Shown: positions 1-8,880, numbered from the stretch's first letter. The stretch: DNA of 64,000 nt from Bog-756 sp963710495 (GCA_963710495.1 CAVQAI010000009.1:186001-250000), one strand, 5' to 3'. The notes: generated by a model from the letters alone, not told the origin. Translations and numbers: made by a program.

Positions 1-311
1 ACGCGATTGGGACGCACGATCCCCAGCCGCAGGCCCGGGATCGACAGGCAACCTTCGTCGTAGTACCACTCCCCCTCCAGCTCCACGATGGACGGGTTGA
101 TCAGGACCTCGGGCCCCTCACCCACGTCGTAGACGAAGAGCCGCTTCTGCACGCCGACCTGGGGGGCGGCCAATCCGGCCCCTTCGGACTCGTACATGGT
201 CTCCACCATGTCGTCGACCAGGCGGGAGAGCGTCCCGTCGACCTCGTCCACCTCGGGCGTGACCTGCTTGAGGACAGGGTCACCGTAGGTGCGCACGGCG
301 TACGTCGGCAT
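1..311 (-). CDS. def: Peptide deformylase, N-terminal part (runs off the left edge)
   Basis: This enzyme removes the formyl group from the N-terminal methionine of new proteins. The ATG at 311 opens about 103 codons before the window ends. Motif 1 is visible as GAGLAAPQVG near residue 47 and motif 2 as EGCLS near residue 90. The HExxH metal motif would lie beyond the edge, so completeness cannot be judged. It sits 66 bases downstream of priA on the same strand and probably belongs to the mihF-to-def housekeeping run. Confidence 0.95.
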   Translation of the reverse strand, partial: MPTYAVRTYGDPVLKQVTPEVDEVDGTLSRLVDDMVETMYESEGAGLAAPQVGVQKRLFVYDVGEGPEVLINPSIVELEGEWYYDEGCLSIPGLRLGIVRPNR

Positions 312-377
312 GCCCCCAGTGTAGGGCGCTCTCCGGCGCCGGCCGCGGCCGCCGGTGGCGGCGACGGCGGCGCCGAG

Positions 378-2159
378 TCAGACGTCGACCGGGTCGACCT
401 CGACCCGTACTCGCTCGGCCGGCCGTCCCACCGCGGCCAGTCCGTCGCAGAGCGTGCGGTGCTCGGACGCTCGCACGAGCCACCGGTCCGGGTCGATCGA
501 CGACGTGACGATGCCCGCAACGCGCTCGAGGCAGGCGCCCAGCTCGGCCGCACCCGGGCCACGCAGCTGGGCGAGTGCGCCGAAGGGCGGGAGGTCGAGC
601 TGACGTCGCAGGGACCGCTCGGGCCCGGCCAGCACGCCGGGGTCGGCGCGAACGGCCGCCTGGAGGACCTCGTGCTCGGCGACCCGGGTCTGGACCAGCA
701 CCCGACCGCCGCGCTCGCGGGTCCCGACCAGGCGAGCGGCCCGGGCCAGCAGGGCGAGCGACTGCTCCCCGGCGGTGAAACGCGGGGCCAACAGGTGCTG
801 GTCGAAATCCAGAAAGGTCACGGCGTCGGCCCGGCCGGCTCGGTGCAGCGCGGCCTCGGTGCCGACCACCAGCCGGGCATCGGCGGGAACGTCGGACGCC
901 GAGTTGCCGGTGACCTCCACCGCCTCGACCCCGGTGAGAGCCGAGAGCTCCTCGGTGGCCCGGGTCACCCCGATCCGGAGGGACCGCAGGCGGGTCGAGT
1001 CGCAGTTGGCGCACACGGCCGGGCGGGTGTCGCCGCACCGCCGGCATTCGAGCGCGGCCCCGAGGGCCGGCTGGGCCATGGCCCCTCCGCACCGGGTACA
1101 GCGGGCCAACGACCCGCACAGTACGCACGCCATCAGGCGGATGCGGCCGGTCCGGTTGAGGACGCACACCACCCGACCATCGGGTCGCTCCAGCACGGCG
1201 TGGAGCAACCGGGCCAGGCGATCGGAGATGAGCCCCGTCCTCGGATCGTCGGCAGAGCGGTCGACGACCTCCACCAGGGGCCACCCTCGTCGCTCCAGGG
1301 CCCGCTCGGTCGTCACCAGCCGGGCGCCCTCGGTGAGGCTCACCGGGGGGCAGGCCGAGACCAAGACGACCGGGGCACCGTCGCGCCGGGCCCGCTCGAC
1401 CACCACGTCCACCGCCGACCAGGTGGGTGCTCGCTCCTCCCGGTACGCCTCGTCGTGGGCGTCGAGGACCACGGCTCCCCGGAGCCGCTCGATGGGGGCC
1501 CAGGCGGCGGCGCGGGCGCCGACCACGGTGACACCCCCCTGGGCGGCCCGTTCCCATCGGTCGGGAAGGAGGGCGGTCTCGATGTCGGACCGGGCCAGTC
1601 GATCCACCACTTGGACGGCGCGCACCCGGGAGGGCGCCAGCACCAGGAGGCCGTCGCTCCCGAGCCGGTGGACGGCCTCGCTCACGAGCAGTGAGGCGTC
1701 GAGCGCCGGGGCGAGGCGCACGACGGCGGGAATCCCCGGCTCGGCCAGAGCGTCGGCGACGAGGGCCACCGACCCGCCGCCGGGCGAGGGCGGGACGCGA
1801 TGCCCCGGCGCGGCGGCGGGCCCACCGACCGAGGCGGACGGGAACGGGCCCCGACCGGACCGGACGACCCGGGGCGGCGATGCCGTACCGAGAAAGGACG
1901 ACAGGGGCCCGGACCAGCGCCAGGCGGCCCATTCGGCCAGGGCCACCACGGGCGGCGGGGGGCCCTCGCCGCTCGAACCGGACAGTGGCTTGACCGCCAC
2001 GCCGGGCGGAGCCGTCACACCGTCTTCCACCACCCAGGCGCCGACCCGGCGCCCGTGCAGTTCGATGCGTACCCGGCTGCCCACCCGGACCTCGGAGTCG
2101 AGCGAGGCCGGCACCGAGTAGTCGAACCATCGATGGATGGCGGGCACGTCGGGCACCAC
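378..2159 (-). CDS. priA: PriA-like primosomal protein N', helicase-degenerate
   Basis: This is a 593-residue homologue of the replication-restart protein PriA. The N-terminus (PDVPAIHRWFDYSVP) matches the PriA DNA-binding domain. About residues 343-390 carry the paired-cysteine zinc module (CVLC, CTRC, CRRC, CANC). The Walker A loop expected after the first third is not recognisable (APALDASLLVSEAVHRL lies there) and the DEAH box is altered. Actinobacterial PriA proteins are known to lack helicase motifs, so the likely role is structural. No ATG exists in frame upstream; the GTG at 2159 is the first usable start, although similarity begins slightly before it. It follows metK by 56 bases. Confidence 0.9.
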   Translation of the reverse strand: MVPDVPAIHRWFDYSVPASLDSEVRVGSRVRIELHGRRVGAWVVEDGVTAPPGVAVKPLSGSSGEGPPPPVVALAEWAAWRWSGPLSSFLGTASPPRVVRSGRGPFPSASVGGPAAAPGHRVPPSPGGGSVALVADALAEPGIPAVVRLAPALDASLLVSEAVHRLGSDGLLVLAPSRVRAVQVVDRLARSDIETALLPDRWERAAQGGVTVVGARAAAWAPIERLRGAVVLDAHDEAYREERAPTWSAVDVVVERARRDGAPVVLVSACPPVSLTEGARLVTTERALERRGWPLVEVVDRSADDPRTGLISDRLARLLHAVLERPDGRVVCVLNRTGRIRLMACVLCGSLARCTRCGGAMAQPALGAALECRRCGDTRPAVCANCDSTRLRSLRIGVTRATEELSALTGVEAVEVTGNSASDVPADARLVVGTEAALHRAGRADAVTFLDFDQHLLAPRFTAGEQSLALLARAARLVGTRERGGRVLVQTRVAEHEVLQAAVRADPGVLAGPERSLRRQLDLPPFGALAQLRGPGAAELGACLERVAGIVTSSIDPDRWLVRASEHRTLCDGLAAVGRPAERVRVEVDPVDV

Positions 2160-2215
2160 CCGGACGATGCGCGCCGGACCGCCCGGTTCCGCCCCCCGGT
2201 CCGGCGGTGGGCGGG

Positions 2216-3412
2216 TCAGAGGCCGAGGGCCTGCTTCAGGTCATCCGCCCGGGTCGTGTCCTCCCAGGTGAACTCCTTCTCGGAACGACCGAAGTGTCCA
2301 TAGGCCGCCGTCTTGCGGTAGATCGGCTGCTTCAGGTCGAGATCGCGGACGATGGCCGCCGGACGCAGGTCGAACACCTCGTCGACCGCGACGCCGATGC
2401 GGGCGGGGTCGACGCGCTCGGTGCCGAACGTCTCGATCAGCACCGACACCGGCCGGGCCACGCCGATGGCATAGGCCACCTGGACCTCGCACCGGGTGGC
2501 GGCGCCGGCGGCCACGACGTTTTTGGCCACCCACCTGGCCGCGTAGGCGGCCGAACGGTCCACCTTGGAGGGATCCTTGCCCGAGAAGGCGCCACCTCCG
2601 TGCCGGGCCATCCCGCCATAGGTGTCGACGATGATCTTGCGACCGGTGAGACCGGTGTCGGCGTGCGGCCCGCCCAGCTCGAAGACGCCGGTGGGGTTGG
2701 CCAGGATGCGGAGGTTGTCGGTATCGAGCTCGGGCGGCAGCAGCGGGGTGATCACGTTGTCGCGGAGGTCGGGCAGCAGGAGGGTCTCGAGATCCACCCC
2801 CGGGTCGTGCTGTGTGGAGATGAGCACCGTCTCGAGGGCCACCGGCCGGCCGGCGTCGTAGGTCACGCTCACTTGGGTCTTGCCGTCGGGTCGGAGATAG
2901 GGCAGCACCCCGACGCGTCGCACCTGGGACAGTCGCTGGGCCAGGCGGTGGGCCAACCAGATCGGCAGGGGCATGAGGTCGGGCGTCTCGTCGCAGGCGT
3001 AGCCGAACATCATCCCCTGGTCGCCGGCGCCCTGGGCGTTGAGCAGGTCCTCCCCGCCGGTACCGGCCCGTACTTCGAAGGCGTTGTCGACGCCCTGCCC
3101 GATGTCGGGCGACTGCTCGTCGAGGGAGACGATGACCCCGCAGGTGTTGCCGTCGATCCCATAGGCGTCGTCGTCGTAGCCGATGTCGAGGACGGTCCGG
3201 CGGACCAGCTTCGGGATGTCCACATAGGTGGTGGTGGTGATCTCTCCGGCCACCAGCACCAGCCCCGTCGTGAGCAACGTCTCGCACGCAACCCGGCTCT
3301 CGGGGTCGTCGGCCAGCATGGCGTCGAGGACCGAATCGGAGATCTGGTCGGCCATCTTGTCGGGATGGCCCTCGGTCACTGACTCCGAGGTGAAGGTGTA
3401 TCGCGTGCTCAC
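2216..3412 (-). CDS. metK: S-adenosylmethionine synthetase
   Basis: It makes S-adenosylmethionine from methionine and ATP. The 398-residue length is normal for the family. ESVTEGHPDKMADQISD lies at about residues 9-25, the signature GAGDQGMMFGYA in the first third, and GGGAFSGKDPSKVDRSAAY in the last third. The start is GTG at 3412, confirmed by the conserved STRYTFTSESVTEGHPDK N-terminus. A three-copy 24-base repeat lies directly upstream, between coaBC and metK. Confidence 0.97.
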   Translation of the reverse strand: MSTRYTFTSESVTEGHPDKMADQISDSVLDAMLADDPESRVACETLLTTGLVLVAGEITTTTYVDIPKLVRRTVLDIGYDDDAYGIDGNTCGVIVSLDEQSPDIGQGVDNAFEVRAGTGGEDLLNAQGAGDQGMMFGYACDETPDLMPLPIWLAHRLAQRLSQVRRVGVLPYLRPDGKTQVSVTYDAGRPVALETVLISTQHDPGVDLETLLLPDLRDNVITPLLPPELDTDNLRILANPTGVFELGGPHADTGLTGRKIIVDTYGGMARHGGGAFSGKDPSKVDRSAAYAARWVAKNVVAAGAATRCEVQVAYAIGVARPVSVLIETFGTERVDPARIGVAVDEVFDLRPAAIVRDLDLKQPIYRKTAAYGHFGRSEKEFTWEDTTRADDLKQALGL

Positions 3413-3424
3413 TGCAGGTTCCGT

Positions 3425-3495
3425 TCTGGTCGGGGGCTGGCGCCCTGGTCTGGTCCGGGGTCGGCGCCCCAGTCTGGTCGGGAGCTCACGCCTGG
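3425..3495. repeat. Three tandem copies of a 24-base unit in the metK leader
   Basis: Imperfect copies start at 3425, 3449 and 3473, each beginning TCTGGTC, with a partial fourth at 3496. They fill the gap between the coaBC stop and the metK start. On the minus strand they would be transcribed into the metK leader if coaBC and metK share a transcript. No SAM riboswitch consensus was recognised here. Confidence 0.75.
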
Positions 3496-3579
3496 TCTAC
3501 TCGGAGGCCCGGGCCGTCGGCCGCGGTCCCGACGGCCAAACCTCGAGGGCGCCCGGTGCCGGGGTCGGCCGGGCACAGC

Positions 3580-4833
3580 TCATCGACGGCACAACAGGGC
3601 GCCCACCTTATCCAATACGGCGTCGGCCACCGCATCCTTGCTGCTGAGGGGTACGCGGGTCACTTCGCCATCGGCCCCGAAGATGGTCACCTCGTTGGTG
3701 TCGTGGTCGAAGCCGACCCCGGCCGCCGCCACGTCGTTGGCCACCATGAGGTCGACCCCCTTGGCGGCCAGCTTGGCCCGGGCCCGCGCGTCCACCGAGC
3801 CCGTCTCGGCGGCGAAACCCACGAGGACCTGGCCGTCCCGGCGATGCCGGCCCAGCTCGGCCAAGATGTCCGGCGTGGGCTCGAGGATGAGCTCCGGAAC
3901 GCCGTCGGATTTGGCCAGCTTGGAGCCCGACGCCCGCTTGGGCCGGAAGTCGGCGACCGCGGCCGCCATCACCACCACATCGGCATCGACCGCCCGGGCC
4001 AGCATGGCCTTCTCCATGTCGGCCGCCGTCTCCACCCGTTCGAGGGTGACCCCGGGCCCGACCGGTCGGTCGGCGGCGGAGACCAGCACCACGTCGGCGC
4101 CCCGCCGGTGGGCCGCCTCGGCCAGGGCATGGCCTTGCTTCCCCGACGATCGGTTCGAGATGAAGCGGACCGGGTCGATCGGTTCACGGGTGCCGCCGGC
4201 CGACACCACCACCCGGACCCCGGCCAGGTCGGCGCCGGGCGCTTCCCATCGCTCGCCGCCGCCTCCCGTCCCGGCGGGCCCCTTGGCCAGTTGGTCGAGC
4301 ACCCGGGCCACGATCTCCACCGGCTCCGCCATCCGGCCCTCGCCGGCGTCCCCGCCGGCCAGCCGGCCGGCCTCCGGCCGCACCATCAGGACCCCACGGG
4401 CCTGGAGGATCCCGAGGTTGTGCTGGACAGCCGGGTGCTCCCACATCTCGGTGTGCATGGCCGGACAGACCAGCACCGGCGCCCTGGTCGCCACCAACGT
4501 GGCGGTCAACAGGTCGTCGGCGAACCCGCCGGCGTAGCGGGCCAGGAGGTCGGCCGTCGCCGGCGCCACCACCACCAGGTCGGCTCGTTGGCCGAGGCGC
4601 GTGTGCGGTATGGGGTCCGGCCCGTCGAACAGGCCGACCTGGGCCCGTTCCGAGCCCAGCGCGTCGAAGGTGGCGCGGCCGACGAATCGCGTGGCCCGTT
4701 CGGTCAGCACGGGTACGACATGCACGCCGGCGTCGACCAGCCGGCGACAGACTTCGACCGACTTGTAGGCGGCGATCCCGGCGGAGACCCCGAGGACCAC
4801 CATGGGCGGCCGGGACAGGGTCGGGGAGGTCAT
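3580..4833 (-). CDS. coaBC: Bifunctional phosphopantothenoylcysteine decarboxylase / phosphopantothenate-cysteine ligase
   Basis: It catalyses two successive steps of coenzyme A synthesis, ligation of cysteine to phosphopantothenate and its decarboxylation. The protein has 417 residues. The N-terminal flavoprotein half opens with VVLGVSAGIAAYKSVE and carries CPAMHTEMWEHPAVQ, the PAMNxxMW-type substrate clamp. The C-terminal ligase half starts near residue 200 with VVSAGGTREPIDPVRFISN and continues SSGKQGHALAEAA. The ATG at 4833 is used; an internal ATG eleven codons later would also fit. It lies downstream of rpoZ with a 77-base gap. Confidence 0.95.
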   Translation of the reverse strand: MTSPTLSRPPMVVLGVSAGIAAYKSVEVCRRLVDAGVHVVPVLTERATRFVGRATFDALGSERAQVGLFDGPDPIPHTRLGQRADLVVVAPATADLLARYAGGFADDLLTATLVATRAPVLVCPAMHTEMWEHPAVQHNLGILQARGVLMVRPEAGRLAGGDAGEGRMAEPVEIVARVLDQLAKGPAGTGGGGERWEAPGADLAGVRVVVSAGGTREPIDPVRFISNRSSGKQGHALAEAAHRRGADVVLVSAADRPVGPGVTLERVETAADMEKAMLARAVDADVVVMAAAVADFRPKRASGSKLAKSDGVPELILEPTPDILAELGRHRRDGQVLVGFAAETGSVDARARAKLAAKGVDLMVANDVAAAGVGFDHDTNEVTIFGADGEVTRVPLSSKDAVADAVLDKVGALLCRR

Positions 4834-4910
4834 CGGCCACCCCCCGGTCCGACCCGCTCCATCCCTCGTGACGCGATCATCCCTCCCTCGAAGCCCCGGG
4901 GAACGGCCGG

Positions 4911-5279
4911 CTAGTCGGTGCCATCCTCCGACTCCGACAGATCGGCCGGCTCGCCCCCGCTCTCGCCTTCGCCCTCGAGCAGCGCCAGCGCGGCCGCCTC
5001 CGCCTCTGCCTCGGCCCGGGCCAGTTCCTCCGGATCCGGGCGGGAGAACGTGGCCTTCCCCTCGGCCACCTCCTCGAAGGCGATCGACAGTGGCTTGCCC
5101 GACGGTGAGGCCACCTGGGGCGGGACGACCACACCGAGCCCCTCACCCAGGGAGTTGTAATAGCTGTTGACCTGGCGGGCCCGCCGGGCGGCCAGGGCCA
5201 CCAGCGTGAACTTGGAGTCGACCTTGTCGAGGAGTCCCTCGATGGGCGGGTCCATGAGCGTTGTCTGTTCCTGTGCCAT
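4911..5279 (-). CDS. rpoZ: RNA polymerase omega subunit
   Basis: This small subunit helps assemble RNA polymerase around beta-prime. The core omega sequence is DSKFTLVALAARRARQVNSYY, here split by the conserved helix that contacts beta-prime, followed by PLSIAFEEVAEGK. The last 40 residues form an acidic Glu/Ala-rich tail that exceeds the usual family length. The ATG at 5279 is preferred over an adjacent GTG at 5282 because AAGGA lies five bases before the ATG. Placement just after gmk is the standard order. Confidence 0.93.
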   Translation of the reverse strand: MAQEQTTLMDPPIEGLLDKVDSKFTLVALAARRARQVNSYYNSLGEGLGVVVPPQVASPSGKPLSIAFEEVAEGKATFSRPDPEELARAEAEAEAAALALLEGEGESGGEPADLSESEDGTD

Positions 5280-5288
5280 CACGATCCT

Positions 5289-5873
5289 TCAGGTCGGTCG
5301 GGGTTCGGCGCTTTTCGGGTCGGGACCGCCATCCCGAGCGGCCGAACGGCGGCGCTCCACTATAGCGGCCACATCCCGGATGGCCTGGACAACCTCGTGA
5401 TTCACCACCACGGCATCGGCGATCTCCTGCCCCTCCCTCACCTCGTCGGCTCCGGCAGCCAGGCGCTCGGCGATGTGATGCTCGTCGTCGCCGCGCCACT
5501 CCAAGCGCTGGCGCTGGGCGTCGGGAGACGGTGGGGCGAGCAGGACCAGGGTGGCGTCGGGTCGTTGTCCACGGACCTGGCGTGCTCCTTGGAGGTCGAT
5601 CTCGAGCAGGAGGTCACCCTGGGCGTCGGGGTCGAGCAGGGGCGTGCCGTAGAGGTTGCCCAGGAATTCGGCCCATTCGAAGAAGGCCCCGGCTTCGGCC
5701 CGCGCCTCGAAGGTGGCGCGGTCGACGAAGACGTAGGCATCCTCGGGTTCGCCGCGACGGCGCGGCCGCGTCGTCCACGAGCGGCTCAGCTGAAGATCCG
5801 GGACTTCCTCGACCAGGCGTTCGGCGATCGTTCCCTTGCCCGCTCCTCCCGGACCGAACAAGACGAAGATCAA
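5289..5873 (-). CDS. gmk: Guanylate kinase
   Basis: It phosphorylates GMP to GDP. The P-loop is FGPGGAGKGT near residue 6, followed by SRSWTTRPRR (the GMP-binding region) and ending with a C-terminal helix. The annotated 194 residues start at TTG 5873, the first standard start codon. In-frame sequence continues upstream to a CTG at 5918 that overlaps the mihF stop as CTGA. That longer form (209 residues) includes an N-terminus ending RPVPLIFVLFGP, typical of actinobacterial Gmk, so the start is uncertain. The rpoZ start lies nine bases downstream of the stop. Confidence 0.93.
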   Translation of the reverse strand: MIFVLFGPGGAGKGTIAERLVEEVPDLQLSRSWTTRPRRRGEPEDAYVFVDRATFEARAEAGAFFEWAEFLGNLYGTPLLDPDAQGDLLLEIDLQGARQVRGQRPDATLVLLAPPSPDAQRQRLEWRGDDEHHIAERLAAGADEVREGQEIADAVVVNHEVVQAIRDVAAIVERRRSAARDGGPDPKSAEPRPT

Positions 5874-5914
5874 TGGGACGGGTCGGGCCCGTCCCCGGTC
5901 CGGCTGCGGTCTGC

Positions 5915-6232
5915 TCAGCGAGCGGTCTCGCGCAGGAGGGACTCCCGCTGGTTGCTCCCGAGGCCCTGGAGGCGGCGGCTCTCGCTGATGCCGACCGTGT
6001 CCATCAGTCGACGAGCTTTGACCTTGCCGAGGCCGGGCAGTGACTCGAGCACCGAGAGCACCTTCATCTTCCCCACGGTCTCGTTCGAGTCGGCTGTCCT
6101 GAGGAGCTCCGACAGGGTGATCGAACCCAGCTTGAGCTTCTCCTTGACTTCGGCCCGCTCACGGCGGACCTTGGCTGCCTTGGCCAGGGCGGCCTGGCGC
6201 TGTTCGGGCGTGAGTGCGGGCGGTTGCGGCAT
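5915..6232 (-). CDS. mihF: Mycobacterial-type integration host factor MihF
   Basis: This 105-residue nucleoid-associated protein is restricted to Actinobacteria. The diagnostic C-terminal half contains GKMKVLSVLESLPGLGKV, a helix-two-turn-helix DNA-binding region, followed by RRLMDTVGISESRRLQGLG. The N-terminal half is a charged helix (AALAKAAKVRRERAEVKEK). The ATG at 6232 is supported by a TATCGT -10 box ending seven bases before it, which predicts a leaderless mRNA. It is the first gene of the gmk-rpoZ-coaBC-metK run. Confidence 0.93.
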   Translation of the reverse strand: MPQPPALTPEQRQAALAKAAKVRRERAEVKEKLKLGSITLSELLRTADSNETVGKMKVLSVLESLPGLGKVKARRLMDTVGISESRRLQGLGSNQRESLLRETAR

Positions 6233-6239
6233 GGTCGAG

Positions 6240-6245
6240 ACGATA
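6240..6245 (-). promoter_or_regulatory. Putative -10 box for leaderless mihF mRNA
   Basis: On the minus strand TATCGT is followed by seven bases and the mihF ATG. The expected transcription start therefore falls on the start codon. A possible -35 region (TTGTGA) lies about 19 bases upstream. Confidence 0.55.
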
Positions 6246-6376
6246 GCGCCTCGGCGGGCCCAGGTCACAAGTTTGCGGCACCGGACCCGGCCGGCAGCGG
6301 GCCGCCCGAGCGGACCGGCCTCGGCCGGTCGACGGGCCGAGGCGAGTCCGCCGACACCCGGGCCGTCTGGCTGTTC

Positions 6377-6382
6377 GATACT
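6377..6382 (+). promoter_or_regulatory. Putative -10 box for leaderless pxpA mRNA
   Basis: GATACT is followed by six bases and the pxpA ATG at 6389, placing the transcription start on the start codon. There is no convincing Shine-Dalgarno sequence before this ATG. Confidence 0.45.
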
Positions 6383-6388
6383 GGTGCC

Positions 6389-7177
6389 ATGGTGTCCGGT
6401 GCCTCGACGGTGGTCGATCTCAACGCCGATCTGGCCGAGGGCGAGACGCTCACCGCGTCGGACCTGGCGGTGTTGGACACCGTGACCAGCGCCAGCCTGG
6501 CCTGCGGGTTCCACGCCGGGAACCCGGCGGTGATGCGGGCGACGGCCGCCGCCTGCCTCGTCCGCGGCGTGGTCATGGGCGCGCATGTCTCCTTCCGCGA
6601 CCGGGAGGGGTTCGGGCGGCGACCGTTGGGCACCGATCCCGCCGAGGTGGTGGCGGACATCGTGGAACAGGTGTCGATCCTCGCCGAGGCCATCGTCGCC
6701 GAAGGTGCGTCGCTTTCCTATGTCAAGCCCCACGGTGCGCTCTACCATCGCATGGGCACCGACGCGGCCACGGCCGCGGCGGTGGTCGACGGGGTCACCC
6801 GGGCGGGACTGGGGGCCGTGGTCGCTCAGCCGGCCTCGGCGATGGTCCGGCCCGCCGCCGCCGCCGGTCTCGCGCTGGTGCAGGAGGGTTTCCCCGATCG
6901 CGGTTACCGGCCCGACGGGCGTCTGGTCTCCCGCGGTGAGCCCGGGGCGTTGGTGGAGGACCCCGAAGAGGTCGGGCGTCGAGCGCTCAGCCTTGCTCGC
7001 CGGGGCGGGATCGAATCGGTCGACGGCAGCTGGACGCCTATCGAGGTGGCGACGTTGTGCGTCCACGGCGACACCCCGGGGGCATCCGGCCGAGCCCGCG
7101 CCGTCCGTGCCGCGCTCGAGTCGGCCGGCGTGACCGTCTGTCCCTTCGCCCTCGGGCCGTCGGCGGCGGGCCGCTGA
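6389..7177 (+). CDS. pxpA: 5-oxoprolinase subunit A (LamB/YcsF family)
   Basis: With PxpB and PxpC it hydrolyses 5-oxoproline to glutamate using ATP. The 262 residues match the family length. VDLNADLAEGE opens the protein, SLACGFHAGNPAVM follows near residue 40, then GAHVSFRDREGFGRR and VKPHGALYHRM. The ATG at 6389 is chosen because similarity begins immediately after it and a -10 box lies just upstream. The fused pxpBC gene starts eight bases after the stop. The pair is on the opposite strand to its neighbours and separates mihF from the pyrimidine operon. Confidence 0.93.
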   Translation: MVSGASTVVDLNADLAEGETLTASDLAVLDTVTSASLACGFHAGNPAVMRATAAACLVRGVVMGAHVSFRDREGFGRRPLGTDPAEVVADIVEQVSILAEAIVAEGASLSYVKPHGALYHRMGTDAATAAAVVDGVTRAGLGAVVAQPASAMVRPAAAAGLALVQEGFPDRGYRPDGRLVSRGEPGALVEDPEEVGRRALSLARRGGIESVDGSWTPIEVATLCVHGDTPGASGRARAVRAALESAGVTVCPFALGPSAAGR

Positions 7178-7185
7178 GGCGACGC

Positions 7186-8880
7186 ATGACGCCTCGGGTG
7201 CGGCCCTTCGGTGACTCGGCCTTCCTGGTGCCGGCGCCCGATCTCGCCGCCGCGCGCCTCCTTGGCCGGGCCATGGAAGACGCCCGGCAGGCCGGAACGG
7301 CCCCCGACGGGATCGTCGAGGTGGTGGTCGGCTTCGACAGCGTCGTCGTCCGTTGCGACCCGGGGGCGGTCGACCAGGGCCTCGTGGCCTGGCTCACCGG
7401 CCTGGCCTCGCACCAACCGGAGGAAGACGAGCGACGCGGACCGGGGCGGGCGACGCTCCGAAAGGGCGGACGTGCCGTCGAGATCCCTGTGGACTTCGAC
7501 GGTCCGGACCTCGAAGAGGTGGCCGTCGTCGTCGGGGCCACGCCCGCCTCGGTGGTCGAACAACTGACCGGAGTGGCGCTCGAGGTGGCGCTGCTCGGGT
7601 TCGCGCCCGGCTTCCCCTACCTGGTCGGCCTCCCGCCCACCCTGGCCGGCATCCCCCGCCGGGAAACCCCCCGCCCCTCCGTGCCGGCCGGGTCGGTGGC
7701 CGTCGGCGGTGGGTTCGCCTCGGTCTACCCGCAGTCCTCGCCCGGGGGTTGGATGCTCCTCGGGCGCACCTCGACCCGCCTGTTCGATCCCGACCGGCCG
7801 CCCTACGCCCTGCTCCGCCCGGGGGACACGGTCCGCTTTTCGGTGGCCGCCACCGGCGGGCCCGACGGGCCGGTGCCCCCGGTAGCCACCGCGGCCGTGA
7901 GCGACCGGCGCCGACGGAACGCCGCCCGCGGACTGCGGATGGCCGAAGTCGTGGCGCCCGGCTTGCTGAGTCTGGTCGAGGATGCCGGCCGACGCGGCGT
8001 CGCCGCCCTGGGGGTGCCGGGTGGCGGCCCGGCCGACCCCGAGTCCATGCAGCTCGCCAATGCGCTGGTCGGCAACGCACCCGGCGACGCCTGCATCGAG
8101 GTGACGGCCGGCGGGCCGACCCTCCGGTTCAGCCACCAGGCCCACGTGGCCGTGGTGGCCTCGGTGGCCGGCGGCGTGGAGGTCGAGCTCGACGGCCACA
8201 CCGTCGGTGCCGACCTGGTCGTCCCCGTCCAGCCGGGACAGACGCTCACCGTGGGTCGGGTCGATGTCGGGCTGCGCGCCTATGTGGCCGTGGCCGGGGG
8301 CATCCTCACCCCGCCGGTGGTGGGTTCACGCTCGTCCGACCAGCTGAGCGGGCTCGGTCCGGGCCCGCTCCGGGCCGGCGACCAAATCGAGCTCGGTGTC
8401 CCGGGCCGTCCCCGTGGGCGCCTGTCCCGCCCGCCACCGGCCGGGGCCGACCCCACGCGACCGGTCCGGGTGGTCCTCGGGCCCCATCCCTTCCCCCCGT
8501 CCGCCGTCGACGCGTTGTTCGGCACCGGGTGGTCAGTCGGTGCCGACTCCAACCGGATCGGCCTCCGCCTCGGTGGTGGCCGGCCGATCGGCCCGGAGCG
8601 GCCCCCGGTGACCTCGACCGGGATGGTCCCCGGGGCCATCCAGGTCCCCCCCGACGGCAATCCGATCGTCCTGATGGTCGACCACGCCACCGTCGGCGGC
8701 TATCCGGTGATGGCCTGCGTCATCTCGGCCGACCTGCCCCGCTTGGGCCAGGCCCGCCCCGGTGACCGCTTGGCCTTCGCTCCGATCGACCCGGCCGGGG
8801 CCCGCCGGGCCTTCCGGCAGCGGGCCGATGCCCTGGCGACGAGCGTGTCGGGCTGGTTCCCGACGGCGGCCGCCACCTGA
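7186..8880 (+). CDS. pxpBC: 5-oxoprolinase subunits B and C, fused (KipI-KipA)
   Basis: This 564-residue protein joins the two partners of PxpA. Residues 1 to about 245 are the PxpB/KipI domain, with FGDSAFLV at the N-terminus, LLGFAPGFPYLVGLP near residue 140 and SVPAGSVAVGG. Residues from about 250 are the PxpC/KipA domain, opening with APGLLSLVEDAGRRG and including GVPGGGPADPESM. PxpB and PxpC are often separate genes (also called KipI and KipA); fusion is common in Actinobacteria. The ATG at 7186 follows the pxpA stop closely, so the two are co-transcribed. Confidence 0.93.
   Translation: MTPRVRPFGDSAFLVPAPDLAAARLLGRAMEDARQAGTAPDGIVEVVVGFDSVVVRCDPGAVDQGLVAWLTGLASHQPEEDERRGPGRATLRKGGRAVEIPVDFDGPDLEEVAVVVGATPASVVEQLTGVALEVALLGFAPGFPYLVGLPPTLAGIPRRETPRPSVPAGSVAVGGGFASVYPQSSPGGWMLLGRTSTRLFDPDRPPYALLRPGDTVRFSVAATGGPDGPVPPVATAAVSDRRRRNAARGLRMAEVVAPGLLSLVEDAGRRGVAALGVPGGGPADPESMQLANALVGNAPGDACIEVTAGGPTLRFSHQAHVAVVASVAGGVEVELDGHTVGADLVVPVQPGQTLTVGRVDVGLRAYVAVAGGILTPPVVGSRSSDQLSGLGPGPLRAGDQIELGVPGRPRGRLSRPPPAGADPTRPVRVVLGPHPFPPSAVDALFGTGWSVGADSNRIGLRLGGGRPIGPERPPVTSTGMVPGAIQVPPDGNPIVLMVDHATVGGYPVMACVISADLPRLGQARPGDRLAFAPIDPAGARRAFRQRADALATSVSGWFPTAAAT

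Noticed and set aside
3413..3579. SAM riboswitch before metK
   Set aside because: No SAM-I, II or IV conserved core was recognised; the gap is filled by a degenerate repeat.
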